Source of the DNA: an uncultured Prevotella sp.
GTDB lineage: Bacteria; Bacteroidota; Bacteroidia; Bacteroidales; Bacteroidaceae
Direction of reading: 5' to 3'
Assembly: GCA_900550035.1 (NCBI GenBank)
Contig: URQS01000011.1
Location: forward strand, 6,275 to 70,274
DNA: 64,000 nt
In this document: positions 43,450 through 53,069 of the stretch, piece after piece
How positions within the stretch are numbered: position 1 is the stretch's first letter
How the letters are laid out: each line of letters begins with the position of its first letter
Program-made: the position numbers and the translations under genes
Notes under the pieces: model-generated
The model's database searches: none
What the model was told of the DNA's origin: nothing
The model's input: only the letters and a program-made list of their open reading frames with translations

Positions 43450-44241
43450 TTAACCCATAACAACATCAAGCACCATCATCAGCACGAAACCTATGGCGAA
43501 GCCGATGGTGCTGAGATTGCTGTGCTGGCCGCTTGAGGCTTCAGGGATTAGCTCTTCCACCACTACGTAGAACATGGCTCCTGCTGCAAAGGCGAGCATG
43601 TAGGGTAGGGCTGGCATAATGAGAGAGGCAAGCAACAGTACGGCAATGGCTCCTATAGGCTCTACCACTCCGCTCAGCGAACCTAACACGAAGGATTTCC
43701 ATCGGCTGTTGCCTGCCGCACGCATAGGCATGGAGATAATGGCGCCTTCGGGAATGTTCTGAATGGCAATGCCCAACGAAACGGAAATGGCTCCGGCTAA
43801 GGAGATGTACGAAACGCCGTTTTCGGCTCCTGCAAACACTACGCCTACAGCCATTCCTTCGGGCAGGTTGTGGATGGTCACGGCAAGGGCAAGCATAGCT
43901 GTCTTTGACAGGTGCGAGCGTATGCCCTCAGGCTTGTCGGTTCCGATATGGAGGTGGGGCGTAAGCTCGTCAATAAGCAGCAGGAAACCTATGCCCATCA
44001 TGAATCCTACAGCTGCCGGCACTACCGACCATGCGCCGCTGTCAGCCTTCATCTCCATAGCGGGAATGAGCAAAGACCATACGGAAGCCGCCACCATCAC
44101 TCCAGAGGCAAAGCCCAATAACGACTTTTGCAATCGCGCAGACATCTCGTCTTTCATTATGAATACGAAAGCCGAACCAAGCATCGTTCCCAATAGCGGA
44201 ATCAGAAGTCCAATGATTATAGTTGTTGTCATTTCTGTCAT
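43450..44241 (-). CDS. ZIP-family divalent metal transporter
   Basis: A 263-residue inner-membrane protein with eight predicted helices. The two metal-site helices carry HNLPEGMAVGVVFA and QNIPEGAIISMPM, the H/N-xx-PEG signatures of ZIP zinc/iron/manganese importers. A histidine/acid-containing loop (DELTPHLHIGTDKPEG) lies before them. The C-terminal helix EELIPEASS is also usual. Which metal is carried cannot be told. A minus-strand promoter precedes it. Confidence 0.92.
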   Translation of the reverse strand: MTEMTTTIIIGLLIPLLGTMLGSAFVFIMKDEMSARLQKSLLGFASGVMVAASVWSLLIPAMEMKADSGAWSVVPAAVGFMMGIGFLLLIDELTPHLHIGTDKPEGIRSHLSKTAMLALAVTIHNLPEGMAVGVVFAGAENGVSYISLAGAISVSLGIAIQNIPEGAIISMPMRAAGNSRWKSFVLGSLSGVVEPIGAIAVLLLASLIMPALPYMLAFAAGAMFYVVVEELIPEASSGQHSNLSTIGFAIGFVLMMVLDVVMG

Positions 44242-44266
44242 AGTCTTTTATCTGTTAGTTACGATG

Positions 44267-44298
44267 CAAAGATACAATTTAGTTGTGAGTCGGGCAAT
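44267..44298 (-). promoter_or_regulatory. promoter of the ZIP transporter gene
   Basis: On the minus strand TATCTTTG (44274-44267) is preceded by ATTG (44298-44295) after 20 bp, one mismatch from the -33 TTTG. Confidence 0.5.
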
Positions 44299-44317
44299 AC
44301 CTATAAGTGATGCTTTT

Positions 44318-44704
44318 TTACTTTTCGTACAGTTCTATCGGCAGCCCGTCGGGGTCGCTGAAGAATACAAACTGCTTGCCGGTGTATTCGTCCGTGCGTA
44401 TTGGCTCGTGCTTTACGCCCTTGCTGTCAAGCTCGCTGACGGCTGCCGCAAGATTGTCCACCTCGAAAGCAAGATGGCGCAGACCGGCTGCTTCGGGATA
44501 GGAAGGACGTGCAGGAGGATTGGGGAAGGAGAATAGCTCCACTACGTATGTGTCGCCAAGCCAGCAGTCCGCCTTCCATGAGTGGCGTTCCTCACGATAA
44601 TGTTCGCTCACGATCTTCAAGCCCAACACTTCAGTATAGAACTGCTTTGATTGCTCATAGTCAGAGCAAATTACGGCTACATGATGTATTTTGTTTAGTT
44701 TCAT
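44318..44704 (-). CDS. VOC/glyoxalase-superfamily protein (YaeR-like)
   Basis: A 128-residue single-domain vicinal-oxygen-chelate protein. It starts KLNKIHHVAVICSDYEQSKQ with the first metal histidine, has GLRHLAFEVDNL with a second, and ends FFSDPDGLPIELYEK with the metal glutamate, like YaeR and related lactoylglutathione lyase-like proteins. The reaction is not known. It is 7 bp upstream of the yaaA stop on the same strand, following yaaA. Confidence 0.85.
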   Translation of the reverse strand: MKLNKIHHVAVICSDYEQSKQFYTEVLGLKIVSEHYREERHSWKADCWLGDTYVVELFSFPNPPARPSYPEAAGLRHLAFEVDNLAAAVSELDSKGVKHEPIRTDEYTGKQFVFFSDPDGLPIELYEK

Positions 44705-44711
44705 AATCTTT

Positions 44712-45476
44712 TTACTTGATAAATTCTCTTACGAAATGCGGATTGTTTGCATCGCCTAATAGTGGAGCGTATTCAAAGCCTTCGTAGCTGAAAGCTGAAA
44801 GTTCTTCGGGAGTGACGAGGCGGTTGTTAAGAATGAAGCGTACCATAGCTCCGCGGCACGACTTAGCCCATACAGCCTGCATCTTCAGTCTGCCGTCTTT
44901 CTGCCGCACATAGAAGAGAGGCTGAATGACCGTCACTTCCTTGCATACCCTCTTCCAGTCGAACAGATGTTCATATTCCTCCGTGGAGAGATGCAGGAGG
45001 ATGCCGTCGTCTGCCTTCACGCTATCTATTAGCACATCCGTCAGCCGGTCTTTCCAGAACTGATTAATTGGCTTGTCATTAGTGGCTTCTATAGTGACGC
45101 AATGCTCCATACGATAGGGCACTATGCCGTCCATCGGGCGAAGCAGACCATAGAGAAAACACGTTATCCAAAGATGCTTCTGGGCATACTCCAATGCCTC
45201 GTCGCTCAAGGTGTCGGCACGCAGATGCTTGTATGCCTGACCGTTGTAGGCAAGCAGGGTAGGCATCTTCTCGGCTGCCATGAAGTTCTGGTATCGTTGC
45301 CAGTTCTCAGCCGCTATCTTCTTGCTGCAATCCAGCTGCCGCCCCAACTCCTCCACGTCCATCCTTGCCATTTCCGCAGCCAATGTGTCTGCCACGCTCT
45401 GGAAGAGTGGGGCAGACATCGGCTTTCTGTCCGCCTTGCCGAACATTATCTTGGCGTTTGCTAATAATATCTGCAT
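44712..45476 (-). CDS. yaaA: YaaA-family peroxide stress protein
   Basis: A DUF328/UPF0246 protein of 254 residues. In Escherichia coli YaaA lowers free iron and guards DNA under H2O2, and its fold binds DNA. The start ATG at 45476 is chosen because family proteins begin M-Q-I-L-LANAK; the longer frame adds an unrelated stretch. Conserved blocks: MSAPLFQSVADTLA, LLAYNGQAYKHLRADTL, CFLYGLLRPMDGIVPYRME and the end AKSCRGAMVRFILNNRL. Confidence 0.9.
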   Translation of the reverse strand: MQILLANAKIMFGKADRKPMSAPLFQSVADTLAAEMARMDVEELGRQLDCSKKIAAENWQRYQNFMAAEKMPTLLAYNGQAYKHLRADTLSDEALEYAQKHLWITCFLYGLLRPMDGIVPYRMEHCVTIEATNDKPINQFWKDRLTDVLIDSVKADDGILLHLSTEEYEHLFDWKRVCKEVTVIQPLFYVRQKDGRLKMQAVWAKSCRGAMVRFILNNRLVTPEELSAFSYEGFEYAPLLGDANNPHFVREFIK

Positions 45477-45655
45477 GTTGTGTTTTGCTTGTAAATGTTT
45501 TTGTGCAAAAATACACCATTTATTTCGAAACAACCAACTTTTAGCGATATTTATCATGTAATTAGCTGAACTTGCGAAAGTTCAGTAAATATAAATCACC
45601 ACGTGCTTATACAGAGAGTATAAAAAACGTTCCTTATCCTCGCGGACAGGGAGGA

Positions 45656-45693
45656 GGAGAGCGCAATATGTACCTTGCGCTCTCCTTATTTTT
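45656..45693 (+). terminator. orphan intrinsic terminator
   Basis: GGAGAGCGCAA (45656-45666) and TTGCGCTCTCC (45675-45685), then TTATTTTT. No plus-strand gene lies just upstream, so it may mark a lost gene or a leftover from an earlier arrangement. Confidence 0.75.
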
Positions 45694-45899
45694 CGGAATT
45701 ATTCAAACTCCATGATATGCTCCACAATTGTCTTCTTGTCACAAAAACATGGCTTTATGTCCACCATACAAATATCGTACAAAAGTGTAAATACATGTTA
45801 CAAAATAAAAATCAATTCTAGAGAATCAAAAAGCTGTTTTTATGGTTTTTTACAGCATAAAAGCCACTCTTGATAACCATCAAAAATACAAAGTTCCCT

Positions 45900-46009
45900 A
45901 ATAGCGCCACTATTACAGTCAAATAGCGCCACTATTACAATGCAATAGTTGAGGTATTGATCGGTAATAGCGGCGCTATGACACCCTAAAAGTGCCACTT
46001 CGACAACTC
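45900..46009. repeat. 22-bp-period array C, five units
   Basis: Units start at 45900, 45922, 45944, 45966 and 45988. The first two share AATAGCGCCACTATTACA, and the other three are diverged but keep the AATAG or AAAAG start and the exact 22-bp step. Each good unit holds an AATAG...CTATT dyad. More degraded units seem to extend upstream to about 45860. It lies 630 bp before the defence operon. Confidence 0.75.
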
Positions 46010-46482
46010 GTTTGTTTACGTACTTTTTTCGCAAATCACATAACTTGCTGTGTGTTAACGATATAGCTTCAAACGCTCAAAACTCAAGAATTTCGTACCA
46101 AAGATTTTGTTGTGCGCCGGGCTCATAGTATTGAGCATCAGAAATGCAAATATTGTCTTCGGAGAGACCGCCGAGAATTAGAAAAGAACCCGCTAAATGA
46201 GCTGTTTTTAAACAGCCTGCACCATCATCGATTCAATCATTAAAGAGTTCGTGATGGTGATGTTGTAAATAAGCAAAATCAAGTTTATGGTTTATTAATG
46301 AGAAGTTTTCTATAGGGGTGCTGAGTAGTTACTGCGATGTTTCAATGTGTTAAAAATATTGAAGAGGTGGATAATTATAGTATATAAGGTTGAAGCTAAT
46401 GACATTAGTAATGAAATAAAAATCGTTTGTAAATATTTCGTAAAAGAGTAAGTTATTATATAGACATATAATTAAAATATAT

Positions 46483-46490
46483 TATCTTTG
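46483..46490 (+). promoter_or_regulatory. -7 promoter box of the defence operon
   Basis: TATCTTTG at 46483-46490, in strongly AT-rich DNA, is the only good promoter match upstream of the methyltransferase. The leader would be about 140 nt. No -33 TTTG at the standard spacing. Confidence 0.5.
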
Positions 46491-46637
46491 CAAATTAATA
46501 AAAACAGCCAAGTAGCTTGCTGAGCGACTTTGAATAGATGTTGATGAGTCCTAAAAATGCTTGAGAACAAACATTGACCACTATATTTAGAGATATCCTA
46601 AACTATAGAAATGATTTATATTACTATGTAACAGATT

Positions 46638-47750
46638 ATGAATAATTTAATAAACATAACGAATAAAAATGCTTGCAAACAAATATATCTAAATGACGAA
46701 CATTATGGTATAGATATTTTTTCTGGCGCTGGAGGGTTGAGTCTTGGTGCTGAAATGGCTGGCATAAATATACGCTATGCTATTGAGGTGAACGAAAGCG
46801 CTGCTAAAACATTCCGTCGAAATCATAAGGGTGTTACTGTAATTTGCGAGGATATTACCAAGCTTGAGCCCAACAAGTTTGTTGATAAAAATGGAGTTTT
46901 TATCATAATGGGTGGACCACCATGCCAAGGATTTTCGATGTCAAATACTATGAATAGAAACATGGAGAATCCTAAGAATTTTCTTTTTAAAGAATTTGTG
47001 CGATTTGTAAGAGAAATAAAACCTACATGGTTCGTTTTTGAGAACGTATGGGGACTAACAAAGATGAACAAAGGTGAGACTCAGAATATGATAGAACTAT
47101 GTTTTGAGGAACTGGGTTATACCGTTTCTTCTAAAGTATTATGGGCATCGGATTATGGCGTTCCTCAGAATAGAAACCGCTTTTTCTTGATTGGTAACAA
47201 AAATGGTATTAAGTATGAATTTCCTGAGCCTTTCAATTATCAAGTAACTGTTAAGGATGCAATAGAAGATTTACCTTTGCTTCAGAATGGAGATAATTAT
47301 GAAACCATGCCCTACAGGTTGCCTGTATCAAAAGTAAGCAAGTATGCACAGCAAATGCGTAGAAATTCAACGGAATCCACTCAAAATTATGTCTCGCGAA
47401 ATAATGATTTGGTAATAAAAAGATACTCATATATAAAGCAGGGCGAAAATTGGAGAGCTATTCCTGACAGTTTAATGGAGAATTATGCAGATAAAAATAG
47501 GACACATAGCGGTATATATAAAAGACTAAGGGAAGACTCGCCATCGGTTGTTATTTCTAATTATAGAAAAAGTATGCTGATTCATCCGACACAAGATAGA
47601 GGATTGTCTGTTAGAGAAGCTGCTAGAATACAGAGCTTTCCTGATGATTTCTATTTTGAAGGGCCAATTTCGCATATTCAGCAACAAATAGGAAACGCAG
47701 TTCCTCCATTGCTGGCCAAAGCGGTAATAGAAAAAATACTATCCTACTAA
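46638..47750 (+). CDS. DNA (cytosine-5-)-methyltransferase
   Basis: A 370-residue m5C methyltransferase. Motifs: DIFSGAGGLSLG (I, SAM binding, near 25), GGPPCQGFS with the catalytic cysteine (IV, near 95), FENVWG (VI), QNRNRFFLIG (VIII, near 180), RLREDSPSVV before IX, and QQIGNAVPPLLA (X, near 352). The target-recognition region between VIII and IX is about 90 residues, so one specificity is expected. It heads the six-gene operon and probably marks host DNA as self. Its base composition is much more AT-rich than the flanking chromosome. Confidence 0.94.
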   Translation: MNNLINITNKNACKQIYLNDEHYGIDIFSGAGGLSLGAEMAGINIRYAIEVNESAAKTFRRNHKGVTVICEDITKLEPNKFVDKNGVFIIMGGPPCQGFSMSNTMNRNMENPKNFLFKEFVRFVREIKPTWFVFENVWGLTKMNKGETQNMIELCFEELGYTVSSKVLWASDYGVPQNRNRFFLIGNKNGIKYEFPEPFNYQVTVKDAIEDLPLLQNGDNYETMPYRLPVSKVSKYAQQMRRNSTESTQNYVSRNNDLVIKRYSYIKQGENWRAIPDSLMENYADKNRTHSGIYKRLREDSPSVVISNYRKSMLIHPTQDRGLSVREAARIQSFPDDFYFEGPISHIQQQIGNAVPPLLAKAVIEKILSY

Positions 47751-47764
47751 GTTGATTTCGTCAA

Positions 47765-49273
47765 ATGAGTAAAGATCTTGAAAATATTCCAAAAGCAGAT
47801 ATGCTCATGGGTTCTATGAGATCCATGGGATATAGTTTCGAGTCTGCTGTAGCTGATGTAATAGACAACAGTATAAGTGCAAACTGTTCTGTTGTTAAAG
47901 TGCTTTTTCCTACCAATCCACTACAAAAGAGCTGCGTAGGTATTCTTGATGATGGTGAAGGAATGGATGATGAAGTCTTGTTTGAAGCTATGCGATATGG
48001 TAGCTCTGCAAATGAAGAAGTTCGAAGTGGAACCGATTTGGGCCGTTTTGGCCTAGGTATGAAATCTGCCTCACTTTCACAATGTAAAGTGTTGACTGTT
48101 GTAAGTATCAAAAACTCTCAGCTTAGTGCTTACACATGGGATTACAATTACATACGCGACAGAAAAGAGTGGGTGGTAAAAAAACCTAATAATGATGAGA
48201 TAAAGAGGTTTCCATATATAGAACAACTGCTGGACCTGTCTAATGGAACTTTGGTATTGTGGCGAGATTTTGATGTGCTTTCAAAATCAAGTGACGGACA
48301 GGTTTATGAAACGCTCAACAATCTGAAGGATGTCGTAGCCCAGTACATAGCTCTTATATATCATCGATACTTAAGTTTACCTGCAAATAGCAGGATTACT
48401 ATGTATGTAAACAATCAGAAAATCAAAGCTCAAGACCCTTTCCTTGAATCAAACCATAAGACTACAACAAAAAAGGAGCGCACAATAGCCATTAATGACT
48501 CATTTGGCATTGAAAGGCAAATTAGGATAAAACCATTCATTTTGCCATATGCAACTGATCTTACAGAAAAGGACAAAAAACTAATTGGCGGTATCGAAAA
48601 CCTAAGGTCAAAACAAGGCTTCTATGTTTATCGTAACAATCGACTTATCATATGGGGAACATGGTTTGGAATGAAACCACGAACCGAGTTGACAAAGAAT
48701 GCTCGTATTCGTGTTGACATTCCAAATACCCTTGATGATATATGGAGCATAGATATAAAGAAGCAAAGTGCCACCATCCCTAAACGAATCCAGAATCAGT
48801 TGAAAAATACAGTTACTGATGCCCTGGAAATATCTGTTAGAAAGCAAATCCATAGAGGAAGACGAAACAAGGTTGATGATAAGATTGATTATATCTGGGA
48901 TAGAATGGAAGGACGTGATCAAAATTACTATTATCAAATAAATAGAGAAAGTAAGCTCTATCGGTTTGTTAAAGATAAGTTATCGGAAGAAGACTTTAGC
49001 TATTTTGAGATGTTTGTAGGCGAAATTGAAAAGAATATACCAATTCAGCAGATGTATATCGATAAGTCTAATGAGTCTATAGAGATTGAAGAAGCTGACA
49101 ACCGATTGGACGATGTGTATCAATTAGGAGTAACCCTTGTTGAAAACATTAGGAAAATAAGTGATAAAGATGTTTGCGAAATAGTTGAAGACTTAATGAA
49201 ATCTGAACCGTTTTGCAATTATTCGGAAATAAAAGAAAAACTTTTAAAAGACTACGAACATGGGACTGAGTGA
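47765..49273 (+). CDS. MORC/MutL-like GHKL ATPase
   Basis: A 502-residue protein with an N-terminal HATPase_c (GHKL) domain: ESAVADVIDNSISA (E/N box, near 29), DDGEGMD (G1, near 61) and LGRFGLGMKSAS (G2, near 92). A transducer-like domain follows (YRNNRLIIWGTW near 285, with a basic helix later). It resembles the prokaryotic MORC-type ATPases that Iyer, Abhiman and Aravind linked to restriction-modification operons. It is expected to clamp onto DNA or drive conformational change in a complex. It starts 14 bp after the methyltransferase, and its last 14 bp overlap the Z1 gene. Confidence 0.88.
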   Translation: MSKDLENIPKADMLMGSMRSMGYSFESAVADVIDNSISANCSVVKVLFPTNPLQKSCVGILDDGEGMDDEVLFEAMRYGSSANEEVRSGTDLGRFGLGMKSASLSQCKVLTVVSIKNSQLSAYTWDYNYIRDRKEWVVKKPNNDEIKRFPYIEQLLDLSNGTLVLWRDFDVLSKSSDGQVYETLNNLKDVVAQYIALIYHRYLSLPANSRITMYVNNQKIKAQDPFLESNHKTTTKKERTIAINDSFGIERQIRIKPFILPYATDLTEKDKKLIGGIENLRSKQGFYVYRNNRLIIWGTWFGMKPRTELTKNARIRVDIPNTLDDIWSIDIKKQSATIPKRIQNQLKNTVTDALEISVRKQIHRGRRNKVDDKIDYIWDRMEGRDQNYYYQINRESKLYRFVKDKLSEEDFSYFEMFVGEIEKNIPIQQMYIDKSNESIEIEEADNRLDDVYQLGVTLVENIRKISDKDVCEIVEDLMKSEPFCNYSEIKEKLLKDYEHGTE

Positions 49274-52151
49274 AAATAATTATATATACCTAAGACAGAT
49301 GATAGAAACCTTTATCCGATTTGATATCAATAAAGGAATGAAAATTCAATATCAAGATTTGGAGAAATATATAAATAAAGCTTCACAAATTTTGTCTATT
49401 GAATTGGATACAGACACTTTTAATAAGTTGTTGTCTGATATGGAGTACCAGTTTAGGGTCAAGCATACATCTGGTTGTAAGATTTATGATGATTATGATG
49501 ACCCTCATAATTGGTATGTTTCTGATGAAATTAAAGATAGATATTTCTGGAGAAGATATAAGAAATTCTTAATGGACAGTACGTCCATAGACATAAGAAG
49601 TATTAATTTACTTGAAGACGAAACTCTACCAAACTTAATGAACTGTTTGGGAAATCCAAACGAAAAGTTTGAAGGATGTCGTTTAAAAAGAGGTCTGATT
49701 ATAGGTGACGTTCAGTCTGGAAAGACGGCCACTTATTCAGGCCTAATTTGCATGGCTGCTGACGCAGGCTATAAGGTCGTGATTCTTCTTGCAGGTACAA
49801 CTGAAAGCTTGCGTCAACAAACACAAGAGCGTATTGATGAGGCTGTCGTTGGTCGTACAACGAAGAAGTTGAATAAAATTTTAAAGACTTCGCGTGTGGG
49901 AGTAGGACAAGACAATATAGAAATTCGTGCTACTTCCTTCACTTCGTGTGCTAATGATTTTGTTGGTGATTGTGACAAAATCGCAACAACAATAAATGCC
50001 CATAATTCACTTATTATCTTTGTTATCAAAAAGAATGTTTCTGTCTTGAGAAAGTTGTACGACTGGCTCTATAATCAGAACGTCGATCCGGTATATGGAT
50101 ATATTGATACACCTATGCTACTTATTGATGATGAAGCGGACAATGCATCGGTTAATACTCGAAAAGAAGAGACAGACCCGACAAAAACGAATCAATTAAT
50201 AAGAAAGATCTGTAATGTATTTAAGAATTCAACTTATGTTGGATTTACAGCTACTCCGTTCGCCAATGTATTCATAGATCCTGACTCTGTGGATAGCATG
50301 AAACGTGCAGATTTGTTTCCTGAACATTTTATATATACACTACCAACTCCATCTTCATATATAGGTGCTAAAAGGATTTTCTATGAAGATGGTGATAGGT
50401 ATGGTAATTTGAGATATATTAATGATATTGTAGAACCTGATTATTCTTCAGAAGAGTATCAAGAGGCGGTGGTAACTGACATTGATTCTTTAAATAATGG
50501 AGGCTTCTATTATAAGCACACTAAATATTGGCATGGTATTTTGCCAAAATCTTTGCATGATTCTATTTTGTGCTATTTCCTTGCAAATGTGGTTAGAGAT
50601 TTGCGTGGAAACAGCTCATCTGCTAGAAGTATGCTTATAAATATTTCGCGCTTTGTCACAGTACAAAAATATATTAAAGAATGGGTTGACAAAGAATATG
50701 ATTTATTTGTCAACAGTGTCAGGTATGATTTTAGTGAAAACGAAAAAGAAAATATGCAATTACCTCTTTATAAGGAATTGCATGCTTTATGGATAAAACA
50801 CTTCGCAAACATAAAAGATGTAACATTCGAGAGAGTTGTCAAGAAATCGAACTTGATGTCTGCTGTTGAAAAAATAAAAGTAGTAGTAGTTAATAGTTCC
50901 AAGAATAGCAATAAACTCGATTATAAGGAGAATCCTCATCTTCGTGTTATTGCTATAGGTGGTCTTGCGCTATCTCGTGGTCTTACTCTGGAAGGATTAT
51001 TAGTAAGCTATTTCTATCGTAATACTTCTACATTTGATGTTTTGATGCAGATGGGGCGTTGGTTCGGATATCGTAATGGGTATGAAGACTTGTTTCAAAT
51101 ATGGACAAGTCAAACAAGTGCACGTTGGTATGAAGAGATCGCGAAATCAGCAGAAGACTTAAAGGCTGATTTGAAAGACATGTATGACCAACATTTAACA
51201 CCAAAAGATTTTGGAATAAAAGTTCGTGACAATTGTGCAGAACTACAGATTACAGCTTCTAACAAGATGCGTTCTTCATATAATTTAAGCATACAATATT
51301 CTTTTTATGGAAATATTTATGATACTCCATATCTTAGTCTTAATGTGGAGCAAAATAGTCAAAATTTAGAAAGCGTACAGGTTCTCACCTCGAAGTTAAT
51401 AAATAGTGGCTACAAATTGAAATTTGCAGAACGAACAAGTTATAAAGATATAGATATTGACAATGAGAAATATGGTGCATCGAGATATTTTGCGAATGTC
51501 CCTAAAGAAGAAATAGTTGACTTCCTTAAAACAATAAAATGCTCATTAGTTAATATAAATTTTAATGTTAATAATATTATTGATTTTATAGAAGATCAGA
51601 ACACATTAAATGTTGGTAAATGGGACGTTGTTTTTGAAGGTGGTAACAGTCATGACAACTATCCTATTGAAGGTCTTGAGAAAATAAAATGTGTTTCTCG
51701 TTATATATGTAATGACAATCCAAGAGTGATACAGATAAGTTCTCGAAGAAGAATTTTGGCCTTAAGAGAAGGTAAATTTGCTTTAGAGAAGGAAGATTTA
51801 AACAAAGCGGAAAATGCGCAACGCCAAGCATGGATGTCAGAAGGATTATCAAGAGAAGAGGCAGAAAGACGAACAATACCGTTAAGGGCATATTTTGAGT
51901 TTTTGCCGCAAAGAAATCCTGTATTGATTATTATGCTTATATCTCCAAATACACCTGAACCAGGAAAGGAAGAAACGCAGAAATTAAAGAAATTCCGTGA
52001 AGAATTGGGTAATGACAAAATGGTGGCTTTTGCCATAGGATTTCCTGGAGTAAAAGAGAGAGAAAAAGCCAAAACATATAAAGTTAACAAAACGTATTAT
52101 AAACTTTATATGGATGATGAATATGATAATATGGAAGAAGATGAAGAATGA
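49260..52151 (+). CDS. Z1-domain ATPase (superfamily II helicase-fold)
   Basis: The largest protein of the operon, 963 residues. The Z1 signature is at the core: IIGDVQSGKTATYSG (Walker A, near 147), LIDDEADNASVNT (Walker B/DEAD-like, near 290), VGFTATPFANVFID (motif III, near 328), GLALSRGLTLEGL and MQMGRWFGYRNGY (motif VI-like arginine finger, near 596). So it is a helicase-fold motor, probably for DNA translocation or remodelling. It overlaps the MORC-like gene by 14 bp at its start and the nuclease gene by 11 bp at its end, so translation is coupled across three genes. Confidence 0.92.
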   Translation: MGLSENNYIYLRQMIETFIRFDINKGMKIQYQDLEKYINKASQILSIELDTDTFNKLLSDMEYQFRVKHTSGCKIYDDYDDPHNWYVSDEIKDRYFWRRYKKFLMDSTSIDIRSINLLEDETLPNLMNCLGNPNEKFEGCRLKRGLIIGDVQSGKTATYSGLICMAADAGYKVVILLAGTTESLRQQTQERIDEAVVGRTTKKLNKILKTSRVGVGQDNIEIRATSFTSCANDFVGDCDKIATTINAHNSLIIFVIKKNVSVLRKLYDWLYNQNVDPVYGYIDTPMLLIDDEADNASVNTRKEETDPTKTNQLIRKICNVFKNSTYVGFTATPFANVFIDPDSVDSMKRADLFPEHFIYTLPTPSSYIGAKRIFYEDGDRYGNLRYINDIVEPDYSSEEYQEAVVTDIDSLNNGGFYYKHTKYWHGILPKSLHDSILCYFLANVVRDLRGNSSSARSMLINISRFVTVQKYIKEWVDKEYDLFVNSVRYDFSENEKENMQLPLYKELHALWIKHFANIKDVTFERVVKKSNLMSAVEKIKVVVVNSSKNSNKLDYKENPHLRVIAIGGLALSRGLTLEGLLVSYFYRNTSTFDVLMQMGRWFGYRNGYEDLFQIWTSQTSARWYEEIAKSAEDLKADLKDMYDQHLTPKDFGIKVRDNCAELQITASNKMRSSYNLSIQYSFYGNIYDTPYLSLNVEQNSQNLESVQVLTSKLINSGYKLKFAERTSYKDIDIDNEKYGASRYFANVPKEEIVDFLKTIKCSLVNINFNVNNIIDFIEDQNTLNVGKWDVVFEGGNSHDNYPIEGLEKIKCVSRYICNDNPRVIQISSRRRILALREGKFALEKEDLNKAENAQRQAWMSEGLSREEAERRTIPLRAYFEFLPQRNPVLIIMLISPNTPEPGKEETQKLKKFREELGNDKMVAFAIGFPGVKEREKAKTYKVNKTYYKLYMDDEYDNMEEDEE

Positions 52152-53058
52152 AATATATAAAAAATTTATTGAAGGATTCGATAGAGGATTTTTCATAAAG
52201 GTTGGTGATAATAGAAATCTCAATCTATATATAGGAATGGACGAAGATTCCAAATACGCATTTGAGTTTAGAGGAAAATTCAGCCCAATGCGTATTCATG
52301 GCTCAGATGTTATTTCTGTCAGTCAAACAAAGGATAATGACACTCTAATGCTTAGATTTTCTTTAGAGAATATTGAGCTATTGGAGTACTTTTGTACATT
52401 CTGTCAGGATCTTGTAGAGTCAACAAATCATATAACCGATGATAATACAGCATATCGTATGTTGTATTCACGGTTTATGTCTTGGAAGAAATTATTCAAG
52501 CCCAACAAAGGAAATCTTACAGAATTTGAGATTATGGGATTGATAGGCGAACTCTTATTTTTTAAGAAATATATGATTCCTAAATATGGAGTTGATGCCA
52601 CTTTAGATAGTTGGATGGGACCAGAAAAGACTCATAAAGATTATTCTACAGATGATGTGTGGTATGAAATTAAAACATTAAATACAGGTAAGGAGTCTGT
52701 TCGTATTTCTTCCTTGGAGCAACTGGATAGTGACAAGGATGGATACCTTGTGATTTATGCATTAGAAAGGATGAGTCCTTCTTATGATGGTATTAAATTA
52801 AACAAGTTGGTAGATGAGATTTTAGGTGGAATAAAAATTCATATACAAAGAGAACTATTCATGTCTAAACTTGAATTGTATGGGTTTGATTTTTCTCCAG
52901 AATATAATAATTACGTTTATACATTGATAGATTGCTCTTCTTATTTAGTTAATGACGAGTTTCCTAAACTTGTGCGTACAGCAATACCTTCTTGCATAAA
53001 TAAGATACAATACGAAATAATCTTGTCTGAAATAGAGAATTACAAAACTGACATATAA
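52141..53058 (+). CDS. PD-(D/E)XK nuclease, DUF4420 type
   Basis: A 305-residue protein. The start ATG at 52141 (MKNEIYKKFIEGFDRGFF) is preferred to the one at 52114, which lies deeper in the Z1 gene. The nuclease core is GLIGELLFFKKY with a helix-borne glutamate (near 137), then HKDYSTDDVWYEIKTL, giving the D...ExK catalytic set near 170-180. This is the DUF4420 ('PD-(D/E)XK motif protein') pattern regularly found beside Z1 proteins. It is likely to be the cutting subunit of the system. Confidence 0.88.
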   Translation: MKNEIYKKFIEGFDRGFFIKVGDNRNLNLYIGMDEDSKYAFEFRGKFSPMRIHGSDVISVSQTKDNDTLMLRFSLENIELLEYFCTFCQDLVESTNHITDDNTAYRMLYSRFMSWKKLFKPNKGNLTEFEIMGLIGELLFFKKYMIPKYGVDATLDSWMGPEKTHKDYSTDDVWYEIKTLNTGKESVRISSLEQLDSDKDGYLVIYALERMSPSYDGIKLNKLVDEILGGIKIHIQRELFMSKLELYGFDFSPEYNNYVYTLIDCSSYLVNDEFPKLVRTAIPSCINKIQYEIILSEIENYKTDI

Positions 53059-53069
53059 CCTTTAAACCT

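Larger units (their letters stand above)
45477..46637. other. 1.16-kb non-coding stretch at the left edge of the defence island
   Basis: No convincing gene was found. The stretch holds an orphan plus-strand terminator (45656-45693), the 22-bp array C and its degenerate neighbours (~45860-46009). It then has about 450 bp of AT-rich sequence with short hairpins (for example GCTGTTTTTAAACAGC near 46200) and the island promoter. A small minus-strand open frame over the array is not believed. The change to AT-rich DNA starts here. Confidence 0.6.

Noticed and set aside
45840..46034. 64-residue minus-strand open frame across the 22-bp array
   Set aside because: It is made of the array units themselves, has no family resemblance and no promoter or ribosome-binding signal. 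22 is not a multiple of three, so the repeat gives no repeated peptide.
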